A stretch of DNA of 64,000 bases from assembly GCF_028640845.1 (NCBI RefSeq), contig NC_080539.1:366625233-366689232 (forward strand), given 5' to 3'. The first letter of the stretch is position 1; each line of letters begins with the position of its first letter. The notes under the pieces were generated by a model. It was given only the letters and a program-made list of their open reading frames with translations, did not search any database and was not told where the DNA came from. Made by a program: the position numbers and the translations under genes. Positions 1 to 10,724 of this stretch are shown here, in pieces. The stretch is from Ahaetulla prasina (taxonomy: Eukaryota; Chordata; Lepidosauria; Squamata; Colubridae).

Positions 1-301
1 AGTTCCCATCACCAATCTCTTTCCACTTATGACTGTATGACTATAACTTGTTGCTGGCAATCCTTATGATTTATTTTATATTTTTATTTTATAGAATTTT
101 ATTGGCCAAGTGTGATTGGACACACAAGGAATTTGTCTTGGTGCATATGCTCTCAGTGTACATAAAAGAAAAGATACGTTCATCAAGGTACAACATTTAC
201 AACACAATTGATGATCAATATATCAATATAAATCATAAGGATTGCCAGCAACAAGTTATAGTCATACAGTCATAAGTGGAAGGAGATTGGTGATGGGAGC
301 T
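1..301. mobile_element. Inverted CR1/L3-type LINE 3' fragments
   Basis: Positions 1-72 read in the plus sense and reappear, reverse complemented, at about 228-301. Between them (about 82-227) lies the reverse complement of the element's 3' end, which is the same sequence seen in the plus sense at 486-600 and 12500-12640. This looks like a minus-strand LINE 3' end next to a plus-strand fragment of the same family. I know this 3' end as the snake CR1/L3 type; the assignment is from memory. Confidence 0.6.
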
Positions 302-339
302 ATGAAACGATTAATAGTAGTGCAGATTCGGTAAATAGT

Positions 340-670
340 CTGACAGTGTTGAGGGAATTATTTGTTTAGCAGAGTGATGGCCTTCGGGAAAAAACTGTTC
401 TTGTATCTAGTTGTTCTGGTGTGCAGTGCTCTATAGCGTCGTTTTGAGGGTAGGAGTTGAGTTATATTGATATACTGACCATCAATTGTGTTGTAAATGT
501 TGCACCTTGATGAAGGTATCTTTTCTTTTATGTACACTGAGAGCATATGCACCAAGACAAATTCCTTGTGTGTCCAATCACACTTGGCCAATAAAAAATT
601 CTGTTCTATTCTATTCTATTCTATTCTATTCTATTCTATTCTATTCTATTCTATTCTATTCTATTCTATC
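340..670 (+). mobile_element. CR1/L3-type LINE 3' end with ATTCT tail
   Basis: This is the plus-strand 3' end of a CR1/L3-like LINE. It ends in the segment about 570-600 (CACTTGGCCAATAAAAAATT) and runs directly into the ATTCT microsatellite at 601-668. A second copy at 12420-12650 has the same end and a shorter ATTCT run. Copies of this kind are described in snakes as seeding AATAG microsatellites. Short open frames here are not genes. Confidence 0.65.
599..668 (+). repeat. (ATTCT)n microsatellite
   Basis: About 13 consecutive TTCTA/ATTCT units. The motif is the complement of AATAG. It abuts the LINE 3' end, so the tract is probably the expanded tail of that insertion. Confidence 0.95.
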
Positions 671-960
671 ATGTTTAAGTGAGCTTTGTTCCATTTTACG
701 ACACATCTCGCCGCAGTCGTTAAGTGAATCGCTGCAGTTGCAAAGTTAGTAACATGGCCATTAAGTGAATCCATTGACTTTGCTTGACAGATGGCCGCAA
801 AAGGGGATGCTGCAACCGTCATAAATATGAGTCAGTTGCCGAACATCCGAATTTTGATCCCGTGACCATGAAATGCTGCAAAAGTCATTGAGTACGAACA
901 AATCGTTATAAGTCACTTTTTTTTTTCAGTGCAATTGTAATTTAGAACAGTCACTAAACG
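671..960 (+). repeat. Copy of TA-flanked foldback family
   Basis: Phrases such as 'gttaagtgaatc', 'aacatggccattaag', 'gtgaccatgaaatgctgcaa' and 'cactaaacgaactgttg' match the family best seen at 9540-9925, 36003-36370 and 49484-49876. It is a non-autonomous DNA-transposon-like repeat with no coding capacity. Confidence 0.6.
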
Positions 961-999
961 AACTGTTGTTGTACGTTGAGGGCTACCTGTGGCTCGTTG

Positions 1000-3120
1000 T
1001 TTTTTTTAAACTAGTTTCTGGAAGGCAGTTAATGATGGAGACAATTCCTAGAGAGGCCATTCCAGAAGGCAGGAATGTCACAGGGGCTTCAGAACTCCTC
1101 CTCAAAATTGGGGCACTACCAACCTTGTTTTCTCCTAGGAAACTGGTGCCTTGCATATCTTGCGCCCAAAAACCTGGCACGGCTTTTTGAAAGCAACCGA
1201 AGCACTCTGAAGATGCAACATAAATTTTTTAGCATGCATTGCAGACCGTAAAAGAGTACGTAGTGCAGCAGACGGGCCTTCTCAGAAAGCCCTGGTAGCT
1301 GGTTGGCACCCTGAGCAAAGCAGAGCCACAGCCTACCTTTCGGCCTCCTATCTTAACAAAGGCAGGCAAAAGGAACAGGCAGATCCAATGGAAGCGATCC
1401 CACCACGTCGGAATGTTTTTGATAAAATATCTGAGTGACCTTCTTATCCCTCCTTTCAGCATCAGCAGAAATGTGCCGCTGAGGACAAAAGGCCCCCCCG
1501 TGTGTGACTTCCTTTTCAAGCAGCTGCCAAGGTCCAAAGTGGGAAATCCATCCGGGACATTCGATGGACCCTCCAAAGAGAGAGGCAGTCTACCTCGGGG
1601 AATGCCGGAGAGCGGAGCAAATGACAAGGGAAGGTCACCGCCTTCTTTCTGCTCCGCTTGGCAGAGTCCTTCCTTCCCAACCGGCTGGCTGCCAGCCACT
1701 GGGAGATATGTGACCTGTTTTTCTTGCAATCCAAGAAGGCAGCATCATTTTCCCTGCTCGGGCAGTGTTCGGACAACCTGCCTCCTGAAGGGCGGCATTT
1801 GCTCGTCCCCAAGTGGCATCTATCTCCCATGAACCTTGGCCAACCGGTTTAAGCTTCGGGGTGGGTAGGTGGGGAGAATGGCACCCTCCGGATCGCTGGA
1901 TCCATACGGAGCGTCTCCTGTCTCCTTCCCTGCCAGACAGCCTGTGCCAATTGCAACACCGACTCTTCAACTAGACACCCTTGGCCATCCTTCCCATCGC
2001 TGAGCTAGGAGAGCAGAAATGGTGCGCGACCCTCGCTCACAACGGGAAGGGGAGAATGGACAACCTTTAGACAGCGCACACGCACACACACACACACACA
2101 CAGAGGCATATGTGCACAGATTCTATAGCACAACCAAGCCCAACCAGAGGAAGAGACAACGCTACTCGTTCAGCTGTGGGTCTTCAAAACCGCAAGGTGG
2201 ATCGTTAAAAATAGAAAAGGACAGTCCACCCCACCCCACCCCACCCCGCTCTTCCTAATTTATTCTTCGGCCCCCTCTGGATCCTTGTCATGTCATATCC
2301 AGCCCCGGAGAGAGGGTTGTCGGTCTCTTTTTAATATGCTGCTCAGGTTGGCACAGGCTGGCATCGGGATGTGGGGTGGGGGGGCAAGGCTGGAAAAGCA
2401 TCCCAGTCCATTCTGCACCCGTTTTTCTCTCCCTCCTTCCCCATCCTGCTGCATTGGCTCCAACCTGCAAAAGGCCCCCCTTTCCTCCCCCCCCCAAAAA
2501 ATATATATATATAAAAACACAGCGAGGGTCTTACCTCATCCCCGAAGAAGGTGGAATGGAGAAAGGAGAGGACCCACAGCAAACCCATGTAGTCCCCCGC
2601 ATCCTTCTTCTGCCTCTCTGCCTGTCTTGCTGAGATGGGCTTGGCTTTCTCCGGAGAGGGAGAAAGGCGTTGCAGTGCAGGTCTGGGGGCGCCAGGGGGC
2701 AGTGGGGAGCACCTGGCGGGTTGCTGGGGTGGAGTGCCGAGGGGGGAGTGGAGAGATGTAAAATTGGCCGGGCCTTAGGGCTCAGCTGGGCCAATCTGAT
2801 CGAATAGAAAGGAGCTGACATAATCTTTTACGCTTTGTAGGTGTGCCTGATCTTCTTTGTGGGGGGCGGGGGGCGGTTTGCGTCGGGAACCCCAGAAATG
2901 TGGAGCTTGAAGCTGGAGATCTTTATTGACAATAAAAGAGCCAGGAGCTGAATATTTTAAAGACAGTATCCTCCACGCAGACACACACACCTAAAGCTAC
3001 CCATCATTTGGGCTCCTAACATGAGGGAGGAAGGCTGTGCTTGGGGGCTTATTATAGGACAGTGGGGTACCCTTAAGGCAGCCTGAAGGCCATTTCATGG
3101 AGCACCCCAGTTCTGAAGCT
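1000..3120. other. Gene-free GC-rich stretch, one weak exon candidate
   Basis: No protein family was recognised on either strand. The stretch holds a short (CA)n run near 2074-2100 and several G- or C-runs, and it opens many chance frames in all registers. The only coding-like signal is the signal-peptide-like exon on the minus strand at 2535-2588. Confidence 0.5.
2535..2588 (-). CDS. Possible first exon encoding a signal peptide
   Basis: On the minus strand an ATG at 2588 opens 18 codons, MGLLWVLSFLHSTFFGDE. A consensus splice donor (GAG|GTAAGA) follows immediately at 2534. The hydrophobic core followed by a small residue and acidic residues looks like a secretory signal peptide. The pattern recalls first exons of secreted zymogens such as carboxypeptidase A or chymotrypsinogen, but signal peptides are weak evidence. 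I found no second exon between 1 and 2530, so the rest would have to lie left of the window. No TATA box is evident upstream. It may well be chance. Confidence 0.22.
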
Positions 3121-3199
3121 CCTGGTTTTTTTTCAACAGCAATTACTGCCAGCCTTCTTCAGCCAGGTGACTTTCTGCTGTTGTGAAAGAAAAGAATGG

Positions 3200-3475
3200 G
3201 TAGCTGTAACACTTGGTTGGTTGGTTGGTTCGTATCCTACCTTTATTCTTTTTTACAAAGAATTCAAGGTGGGCGAACATATCCAACACAACTTCTTCCT
3301 CCTGTTTGCCCCACAACGACAACCCTGTGAGGTGGGTTGGGCAGAGGGGGAGGGGGGAGACTGGCAAAAAAAGTCACCTGGTTGGCTTTCATGGTTAAGG
3401 TGGCACTTGGGAGTCCACAGGTGATGAATTCATCGTCTCCTGCTTGCCAGTCTTTCAAATTAAATAAAGAAAGAA
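3200..3475. mobile_element. SINE/LINE-like squamate repeat
   Basis: The sequence around 'cctgtgaggtgggttgggcagag' and 'ggctttcatggttaaggtgg' is related to the copies at 43684-43790 and 60055-60340. In the last of these a tRNA-like head is visible in reverse. It is a diverged interspersed repeat without coding content. Confidence 0.5.
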
Positions 3476-3590
3476 AGAAACAACCTCTTCATGGGTCTGA
3501 GTTTCTTTTAGACAGCTTGTGATACAATTTTTTAAAAAAAAATGATTTAATGTTGACATATTTAAGGTGTTATTTGTTCTATTTCAATGG

Positions 3591-4004
3591 CATCCTCTCC
3601 CTCCTTCCCTCTCCCTCTCTTCCTCTCCTTCTTTCCTTCCTCTTCCCCTCCCCTCTCTTTTCTTTCTCCCTCTCCCTCTCCCCTTACCTCCTTCTCCTCC
3701 TCCTCCTCCTCCTCCTTCCTTCCTTTCTCTCTCCTTCCCTTTTCTCCTTCCTCCCTCCCTTCCTCTTTCTCCCTCTCTTTTCTTCCTTCCTCTCTTCCTC
3801 CCTCCCCCTCGCTTCCTTTCTCTCCTTCCTTCCTTCCTTCCCTTCTTCCTTCCATCCTTCCTCTCCCTCTCCCCACTCTTTTCTTCCTTCTTCTCCCCCC
3901 CTCTTTCTCTCTCTTCTTCTCCTTTCTTCCTCCCTTTCCTTCTTTCTCTCTCCCCCTCCCTTTTCTCCTTCCTTCCTTCCTTCCTTCCTTCCTCTTTCTC
4001 TGCA
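3591..4004 (+). repeat. 414-bp homopyrimidine tract
   Basis: Almost uninterrupted C/T on the plus strand, made of TTCC, CTCC and TCTC units with only a few A or G interruptions. All frames stay open for over 140 codons on both strands, giving Ser/Leu/Pro-rich or Arg/Glu/Lys/Gly-rich chance translations that should not be annotated. Tracts of this kind can form triplex DNA. Confidence 0.95.
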
Positions 4005-4649
4005 AGCTAATGAGAGAAAAAGAAGATGGGCTGGGACTTTTACTTTTTATAACCTGCCTTGAGGGTTCGTATAAACTGAACCGTGGACTATAAACTCATC
4101 AATAAGTAAATAATCTTCAAATTCTAGGCCAGAATGGCTACAGATGATGGATATTAGGAATCAAATGGAGCTATCCAGATAACCAGATCTACAGACCTTT
4201 GCATCAGAGGCTCTGCTTTAAATCCCCCTTTCCTCCCCCCAACTCCTTTCCCTCCCTTTCCTGGTCTCACCTGCTCCTAACTGCTCCTAACTGGAATCTC
4301 CACCCTGAGCTTTATTTATATCAAAATATACCCCAGAAGGAAAGCACTTCCTGTTCTTCCTTCTTGCTGCCCTTGACAAGGAGGAATGATCTTGACAGGC
4401 ACCCATTTCTTCAGCAGATCTAGATCATCATCCCCCCAAAATCTGACATCCATAGAGCAGATCTGGAGATTATACCTGTGCTAGGTGAGTGTGCTGGAAC
4501 TGCAGTCTCGTGTTGCATGGTTTGGGATTTGGCTGAAGTTTGCAGACTTTTTTTTTTTTGGCAGGGATCTGAAATCCACATCAGTCCTGTTTTGGGGGTC
4601 CAGGGAGTGGAATAAAACCAATAATCCTAGTGGCAAAATTTGCCTAGGC

Positions 4650-4758
4650 CCGGGGTCTCCAACCTTGGTCCCTTTAAGACTTGTGGACTTCAACTCCCAG
4701 AGGAACTCTGGGAGTTGAAGTCCACCAGTCTTAAAGGGACCAAGGTTGGAGATCCCTG
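4650..4758. mobile_element. Short foldback hAT MITE (CAGGGGTCTCC family)
   Basis: The two halves are reverse complements of each other ('ggtctccaaccttgg' against 'ccaaggttggagatccc'). Flanks are GCCTAGGC and GCCTAGGA, an 8-bp duplication with one mismatch. The terminal CAGGGG is mutated to CCGGGG here. Confidence 0.75.
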
Positions 4759-4900
4759 GCCTAGGAGACTCCTCACTACAAAGTTCAGATGGAAAGTTTT
4801 CCTCCTCTTTGTTTTTTTCCTTACAGCAGGGAAGTCCAACCTGTGGACTTCAACTCCCAGAATTCCCCAGCCAGCACCTCTGAGGTTACCATGGCTGGCT

Positions 4901-5077
4901 TGGGAATTCTGGGAATTGAAGTCCACAAGTGTTAAAAGTTGCTGCCTTAGAGCAACGGCTGGTTTCGGCTTCTTGAAATTTAAGGAATTTGGGAATTCTG
5001 GGAATTGAAGTCCACAAGTGTTAAAAGTTGCTGCCTTAGAGCAACGGCTGGTTTCGGCTTCTTGAAATTTAAGGAAA
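4901..5077 (+). repeat. 89-bp tandem duplication
   Basis: The segment starting at 4901 recurs at 4990 with a period of 89 bp and no difference that I can see over about 87 bases. It lies in a decayed relative of the neighbouring foldback element and looks recent. Confidence 0.85.
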
Positions 5078-5086
5078 GAGTGAACT

Positions 5087-5329
5087 CAGTGATGAAATCC
5101 AAAATTTTTTTACTGCCGGTTCTGTGGTGGGCGTGGTGTGGCTTGGTGGGCGTGGCAGGGGAAGGATACTGCAAAATCTCCATTCCCTCCCCACTCCTGG
5201 GAGAAGGATATTGCAAAATCTCCATTCCAACCCCAATCTGGCACCAGCCAGAGGTGTCATTTGCCGGTTCTCTGAACTACTCAAAATTTCTGCTACCGGT
5301 TCTCCAGAACCTGCTGGATTTCACCCCTG
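5087..5329 (-). mobile_element. hAT MITE, CAG(T/G)GGTGAAAT family
   Basis: Termini are CAGTGATGAAATCC and GGATTTCACCCCTG, inverted repeats typical of hAT elements. Flanks AGTGAACT and AGTTAACT form an 8-bp duplication with one mismatch. It is too short to encode a transposase. The same family is at 22493, 24569, 28157, 35589 and 57171. Confidence 0.85.
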
Positions 5330-5614
5330 AGTTAACTCTTTTGTTAAAATAGGGCAATGAAGCAAATTCCTTCTCTCAGTTAATACAATCAGCTCCAGCT
5401 TGCTTCTTGGAAGTTGTGATTAGTATTCTAGCTTCAAGCTTCTAGTCCTGCTGAAGGATTGTGCTCAAAATTGAGATTTTGATGTAAATTAAAAGCAGGC
5501 ATTGCCAACCCATTTTGCAGGATAACAAAGAAAAGTATTTCCCTCAGTGTTATTTTGATTGGCCTTCTTCAGCCTGGAACCAGACTAATAGTCCAGAATT
5601 CCATCTCATTTAGC

Positions 5615-6026
5615 ATTTAAGTTTAACTCATAGAATCATCTATTGTAATGTCCTTCCTGTCAAAGACTACTTCAGCTTTAATTGCAATAATACAACAGCA
5701 ACCAATAGATTTAAACTTAATGTCAACTGCTTTAATTTAGATTGCAGAAAATATGACTTCTGTAACAGAATCATCAGTGCTTGGAATACTTTACCTGACT
5801 CTGTGGTCTCTTCTCATAATCCTAAAAGCTTTAACCAAAAACTTTCTACTATTGACCTCACCCCATTCCTAAGAGGACCATAAGGGGCGTGCATAAGCGC
5901 ACAAATGTGCCTACCGTTCCTGTCCTATTGTTTTTCTTTTCTTCTATACCTTTATATACTATATAACCTTTCTGTATGATAGTTACATATATTGTTGTGA
6001 CAAAATAAATAAATAAATAAATAAAT
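5615..6026 (+). pseudogene. LINE (CR1-group) 3' end, reverse transcriptase C-terminus
   Basis: The translation contains 'IIYCNVLPVKDYFSF', 'DFCNRIISAWNTLPDS' and 'LSTIDLTPFLRGP', followed by a stop, a short 3' UTR ('ggggcgtgcataagcgcac') and (AATA)n. It is the same family as the copies at 13655-14334, 31312-32530 and 42488-43188. This copy is 5'-truncated and keeps only the end of ORF2. Confidence 0.85.
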
Positions 6027-6372
6027 TTGCTTACCTTAATTTGCTTAATTTAGGATTTGCATACCTCCGAGGTTACCAGATTGAAAAAGGAGGATTTAAA
6101 TTATGGGATGGGATGGAAAATGACGTTGAACACTCTTTTAATATCGTAATTGCAGCCCACTGTATATTTAAATATATGATCTCCCTTGGAATAATATTTT
6201 TAGCAACTGTCATTATAATTTGTCCTTTAAATGTGAATGTGACTACCTTAATTCCAACTGTTAATCATAATTAATTAGCTGGAATTCTATTTCCCTCTTC
6301 AAGGGTTGTTAGGGTTGTTTGCCACCCACTCCTAAAGAGCTTCCAGAAGCGTTCACAAAATTCAGGCAATCC

Positions 6373-7756
6373 ATGAAAGATATAAGAGTTGTTTTCACTC
6401 AAATCCATGTGTCTATGGAGAGTCTCAGTCATCCGGATCATGGTTGGCCCAAAGATACTTTCTTCAAGTCGCAACTGGACTTTTTGGTTACCAGAAAGTC
6501 CTGTTGCCTCTTGAAAAAAACTTCTTTGGACTGGAAGAAGAATGTTTTTTTTTGTTTTTGGAAGGGGAGTTAAGGTCTTGACTTATGTTGTATTTTAATT
6601 TATGATTGTTAATTTTATACCCTGTACTTTGTTCTGGGAAGTCTCGGGGGGTGGGAGGGGGGGAGGGGGGAGATGAAGGATCAATGTAAAGGAATGATTG
6701 AAGATATGTAATTAAGAAATAGAAATAATTTGAAATGAAAGCGGGGCTGCTCAGCTGCCATTTCAGAAGGGAATGGAGAGGGAGAGGAGGGAGTGAAGGA
6801 AGAAAGCAGGTAGGAAAGAGAGAGGTAGAAAAAGGGGAAAGGAGAGGAAGAAGAAAGGGGAAAGAGAGAGGGTTAGAAAGGGTGGAAGAGAAGAGTAGGG
6901 AAAGAGGAGAGGACGTAGAAAAGCGAAGGAGAGGAAGGATGAAGAAAGTAGAAGAAAGTAGAGAAGGGAGGAGGAAGGTTTGTTAAGGAAGGAAGTGGTA
7001 GCTGGGCAGGTCCGAATAAGTAACAAATGAAAGTTAATGATTAATGTTGAATAAGAGACTGTATATTGAATAGGTTGTTGGAAAATGAAAATAAAACTTT
7101 TTACATAAAAAAAAAAAAAAGAAAACATCTTTGGGACAATCTAAGCCATGATTTATAAGGTAGGTAAAATGAGGACCCAGATTGTTGGGGGCAATAAAAG
7201 TTGACTTTGTATATAATATACAAATGGATGAAGACTATTGCTTAACTTAGTGTAAGCCGCCCTGAGTCTTCGGAGAAAGGCGGGATATAAATTCCAAAAA
7301 AAAATTGTTAAGTTAGTAACACTATTGTTAAGTGAACATGGTTTCCCCATTAACTTTATTTGTCAGCAGGTCTCAAAAGCTGATCACATGACCTTGGGAC
7401 ACTGCAACCGTCATAAATGAGCCAATTGCCAAGCATTTGAATTTTGATCACGTGACCCTGGAGATGCTGCAACAATGGTTGAAAGTGTGAAAAACGGTCG
7501 TAAGTCACTTTTGGTCAATGCTATTGTAACTTTGAACGGTCACTAAATGAACTGTTGTAAATTGAGGATTACCTATATGCGTACTATGCATAGACACATA
7601 GATACATATAAGTAGCCCTCGACTTACAATCATTTATTTAAGGACTATTCCAAGTTATGACAGTACTAGAAAAAGTGACTTGCCATTGGTCCTCACACTT
7701 ACAACTGTTGCAGAATTCCCACAGTCATGCGATCGAATTTCTGATGCCTGGCAACC
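6373..7756 (+). repeat. Tandem duplication, unit 1
   Basis: This 1.38-kb block is repeated almost exactly as 7757-9158. Both copies contain, in order, a foldback fragment, an L1-like purine-rich 3' UTR ending in AATAAA and poly(A), a SINE tail ('gccgccctgagtcttcggag') and a TA-flanked foldback segment. The shared junction word is 'catgaaagatataag'. Confidence 0.9.
6735..7121 (+). mobile_element. L1-like 3' UTR with GA tract and poly(A)
   Basis: A purine-rich GA tract (6770-6985) is followed by an AATAAA signal near 7089 and a poly(A) run, which is the organisation of an L1-type 3' UTR. No ORF2 is visible upstream, so it is a 5'-truncated copy. The Arg/Glu-rich open frame here is a product of base composition. 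Confidence 0.6.
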
Positions 7757-9158
7757 GCATGAAAGATATAAGAGTTGTTTTCACTCAAATCCATGTGTCT
7801 ATGGAGAGTCTCAGTCATCCGGATCATGGTTGGCCCAAAGATACTTTCTTCAAGTCGCAACTGGACTTTTTGGTTACCAGAAAGTCCTGTTGCCTCTTGA
7901 AAAACTTCTTTGGACTGGAAGAAGAATGTTTTTTTGTTTTTGGAAGGAGTTAAGGTCTTGACTTATGTTGTATTTTAATTTATGATTGTTAATTTTATAC
8001 CTGTACTTTGTTCTGGGAAGTCTCGGGGTGGGAGGGGAGGGGAGGGGAGGGGAGATGAAGGATCAATGTAAAGGAATGATTGAAGATATGTAATTAAGAA
8101 ATAGAAATAATTTGAAATGAAAGCGGGCTGCTCAGCTGCCATTTCAGAAGGGAATGGAGAGGAGAGGAGGGAGTGAAGGAAGAAAGCAGGTAGGAAAGAG
8201 AGAGGTAGAAAAAGGGGAAAGGAGAGGAAGAAGAAAGGGGAAAGAGAGAGGGTTAGAATGGGTGGAAGAGAAGAGTAGGGAAAGAGGAGAGGACGTAGAA
8301 AAGCGAAGGAGAGGAAGGATGAAGAAAGAAGAAGAAAGTAGAAGAAAGTAGAGAAGGGAGGAGGAAGGTTTGTTAAGGAAGGAAGTGGTAGCTGGGCAGG
8401 TCCGAATAAGTAACAAATGAAAGTTAATGATTAATGTTGAATAAGAGACTGTATATTGAATAGGTTGTTGGAAAATGAAAATAAAACTTTTTACATAAAA
8501 AAAAAAAAAGAAAAAGAAAAAAACTTCTTTGGGACAATCTAAGCCATGATTTATAAGGTAGGTAAAATGAGGACCCAGATTGTTGGGGGCAATAAAAGTT
8601 GACTTTGTATATAATATACAAATGGATGAAGACTATTGCTTGACATAGTGTAAGCCGCCCTGAGTCTTCGGAGAAGGGCGGGATATAAATTCAAAAAAAA
8701 AATTGTTAAGTTAGTAACACTATTGTTAAGTGAACATGGCTTCCCCATTGACTTTGCTTGTCAGCAGGTCTCAAAAGCTGATCACATGACCTTGGGACAC
8801 TGCAACCGTCATAAATGAGCCAATTGCCAAGCATTTGAATTTTGATCACGTGACCCTGGAGATGCTGCAACAATGGTTGAAAGTATGAAAAACGGTCGTA
8901 AGTCACTTTTGGTCAATGCTATTGTAACTTTGAACGGTCACTAAATGAATTGTTGTAAATTGAGGATTACCTATATGCGTACTATGCATAGACACATAGA
9001 TACATATAAGTAGCCCTCGACTTACAATCATTTATTTAAGGACTATTCCAAGTTATGACAGTACTAGAAAAAGTGACTTGCCATTGGTCCTCACACTTAC
9101 AACTGTTGCAGAATTCCCACAGTCATGCGATCGAATTTCTGATGCCTGGCAACCGGCA
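7757..9158 (+). repeat. Tandem duplication, unit 2
   Basis: Second copy of 6373-7756, about 1.40 kb. Small differences include a shorter G-run near 8030, an extra 'agaagaaagta' near 8340 and a slightly longer A-rich tail near 8500. The high identity implies a recent event or an assembly artefact. Confidence 0.9.
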
Positions 9159-9357
9159 TGCAAGATTTAGGTTGTCCAAGCCCACATTGTAAGATTTATT
9201 TATGGTTACTGTTTTCACTCTAAGCCAAGATTTAGATCGTCCAAGCCAACGTTGTAAGATTAATGTATGGTTACCGTTTCATAAAAACTCAGCTGGCTAA
9301 TTTGATAAGCCATGGATAAGCATGTCAAGGAAGACCAAGACAGACAGGCATCTAAAC

Positions 9358-9506
9358 CAGGGCTCTCCAACCTTGGCAACTTTAAGACTTGTGGACTTCA
9401 ACTCCCAGAGTTCCTCAGCCAGCAGAATTCTGGCTGTTCCTCAGCCAGCAGAATTCTGGGAGTTGAAATCCACAAGTCTTAAAGTTGCCAAGTTTGGAAA
9501 TCCTTG
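9358..9506. mobile_element. Short foldback hAT MITE with exact 8-bp TSD
   Basis: Termini are CAGGGCTCTCCAACCTTGG and the decayed complement ending in AAATCCTTG. Exact target duplication ATCTAAAC is at 9350-9357 and 9507-9514. The interior is an imperfect hairpin. Confidence 0.9.
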
Positions 9507-9539
9507 ATCTAAACAACTAAAGGTACATCTATGTGTATA

Positions 9540-9925
9540 TACAGGTAGTTCTCAATTTATGACCGCAATTAGAGCCAGGACTTTTGTTGCTGAGACAACT
9601 ATTCAGCGAGTCACATCCAATTTTATGACCCTTTTTTTTGCCACGGTTGGGTGAATCATTATGGTTGTTAAGCGAATCATGTGGTTGTTCAGTGAATCCA
9701 GCTTCCCCCGTTGACTTCCCTTGTGAGAAGCTGGCTGGGAAGGTTACAAACGGCAGTCACATGACTCCGGGATGCTGCAATTGTGGTAAATGCATCAGAA
9801 ATTCGATCACATGACTGTGGGAATTCTGCAACAGTTGTAAGTGTGAGGACCAATGGCAAGTCACTTTTTTCAGCACTGTCGTAAACTTGGAATAGTCCTT
9901 AAATGAATGATTGTAAGTCGAGGGC
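9540..9925. mobile_element. TA-flanked foldback MITE (CAGGTAGTYCTC family)
   Basis: Left end is TACAGGTAGTTCTCAATTTA and right end is GTAAGTCGAGGGCTACTTAT, inverted repeats flanked by TA as in mariner/Tc1 elements. Related copies are at 671, 7310, 8700, 10195, 19865, 36003, 46300, 48907, 49484, 54812 and 61847. No transposase is present. Confidence 0.7.
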
Positions 9926-9939
9926 TACTTATATGTATT

Positions 9940-10150
9940 TTTATTTATTTTATTTATTTTATTAGATTTTTATACCGCCCTTCTCCCGAAGGACTCAGGG
10001 CGGTGTACAGCCAGATAATAAAAAACCCACAATATAAACATTAAAACAGAAACTTAAAACCAAGCATATTACAAAGATGGCTGAAATTTAAAAATTTAAA
10101 AGCCTAAAATAATAACCCCAATTAAAATTTAATAAAACTTTTAATCCAGT
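9940..10150 (-). mobile_element. L2/CR1-group LINE 3' end
   Basis: The minus strand reads towards the typical 3' signature 'ccgccctgagtccttcgggagaagggcgg' followed by TATAAA and A/T-rich tail units (9942-9995). It is truncated, with no reverse transcriptase sequence left. Confidence 0.6.
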
Positions 10151-10194
10151 ATCCATGTGTCTATACATAATGCGCATATAAGTAATCAATTTAC

Positions 10195-10576
10195 AACAGT
10201 TCATTTAGTGACCGTTCAAAGTTACAATAGCATTGACCAAAAGTGATTTACGACCGTTTTTCACATTTTCAACCATTGTTGCAGCATCCCCAGGGTCACG
10301 TGATCAAAATTCAAATTCTTGGCCATTGGCTCATTTATGACGGTTGCAGTGTCCCAAGGTCATGTGATCAGCTTTTGAGACCCGCTGACAAGCAAAGTCA
10401 ATGGGGAAGCCAGGTTCACTTAACAATAGTGTTACTAACTTAACAATTGCAGTGATCCACTTAACAACTGTGGCAAGAAAGGTCGTAAAATGGGGCAAAA
10501 TTCACTTAACAGACATCTCACTTAGCAACAGAAATATTTCACTCAATTGTGGTCGTAAGTTGAGAACTACCTGTAT
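10195..10576. mobile_element. TA-flanked foldback MITE copy
   Basis: Ends 'caatttacaacagttcattt' and 'aagttgagaactacctgta' belong to the same family as 9540-9925, in the opposite orientation. It abuts the microsatellite left of the Tc1-like element. Confidence 0.65.
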
Positions 10577-10615
<39 letters not shown>

Positions 10616-10724
10616 GTGAGTGAGTAGTGGCCAAAATTGTGGAAACCTTTTGGGAAAAGTGTATTTTTGAGGTTTGATGGCTAATAACACCACCCTTTTG
10701 GGAGTCTCAGGATAATCCTATTCC

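Noticed and set aside
1229..1970. Minus- and plus-strand frames of 100-166 codons
   Set aside because: No domain, no plausible splice sites at their ends, and several overlapping frames are open equally. Explained by GC content.
3550..4093. Overlapping 147-170 codon open frames on both strands
   Set aside because: They arise from the homopyrimidine tract. All are low-complexity Ser/Leu/Pro/Phe or Glu/Arg/Gly/Lys translations open in every frame at once.
6735..8416. Arg/Glu-rich and Phe/Ser/Leu-rich frames in the duplicated block
   Set aside because: They are translations of the GA-rich L1-like 3' UTR and appear twice only because the block is duplicated.
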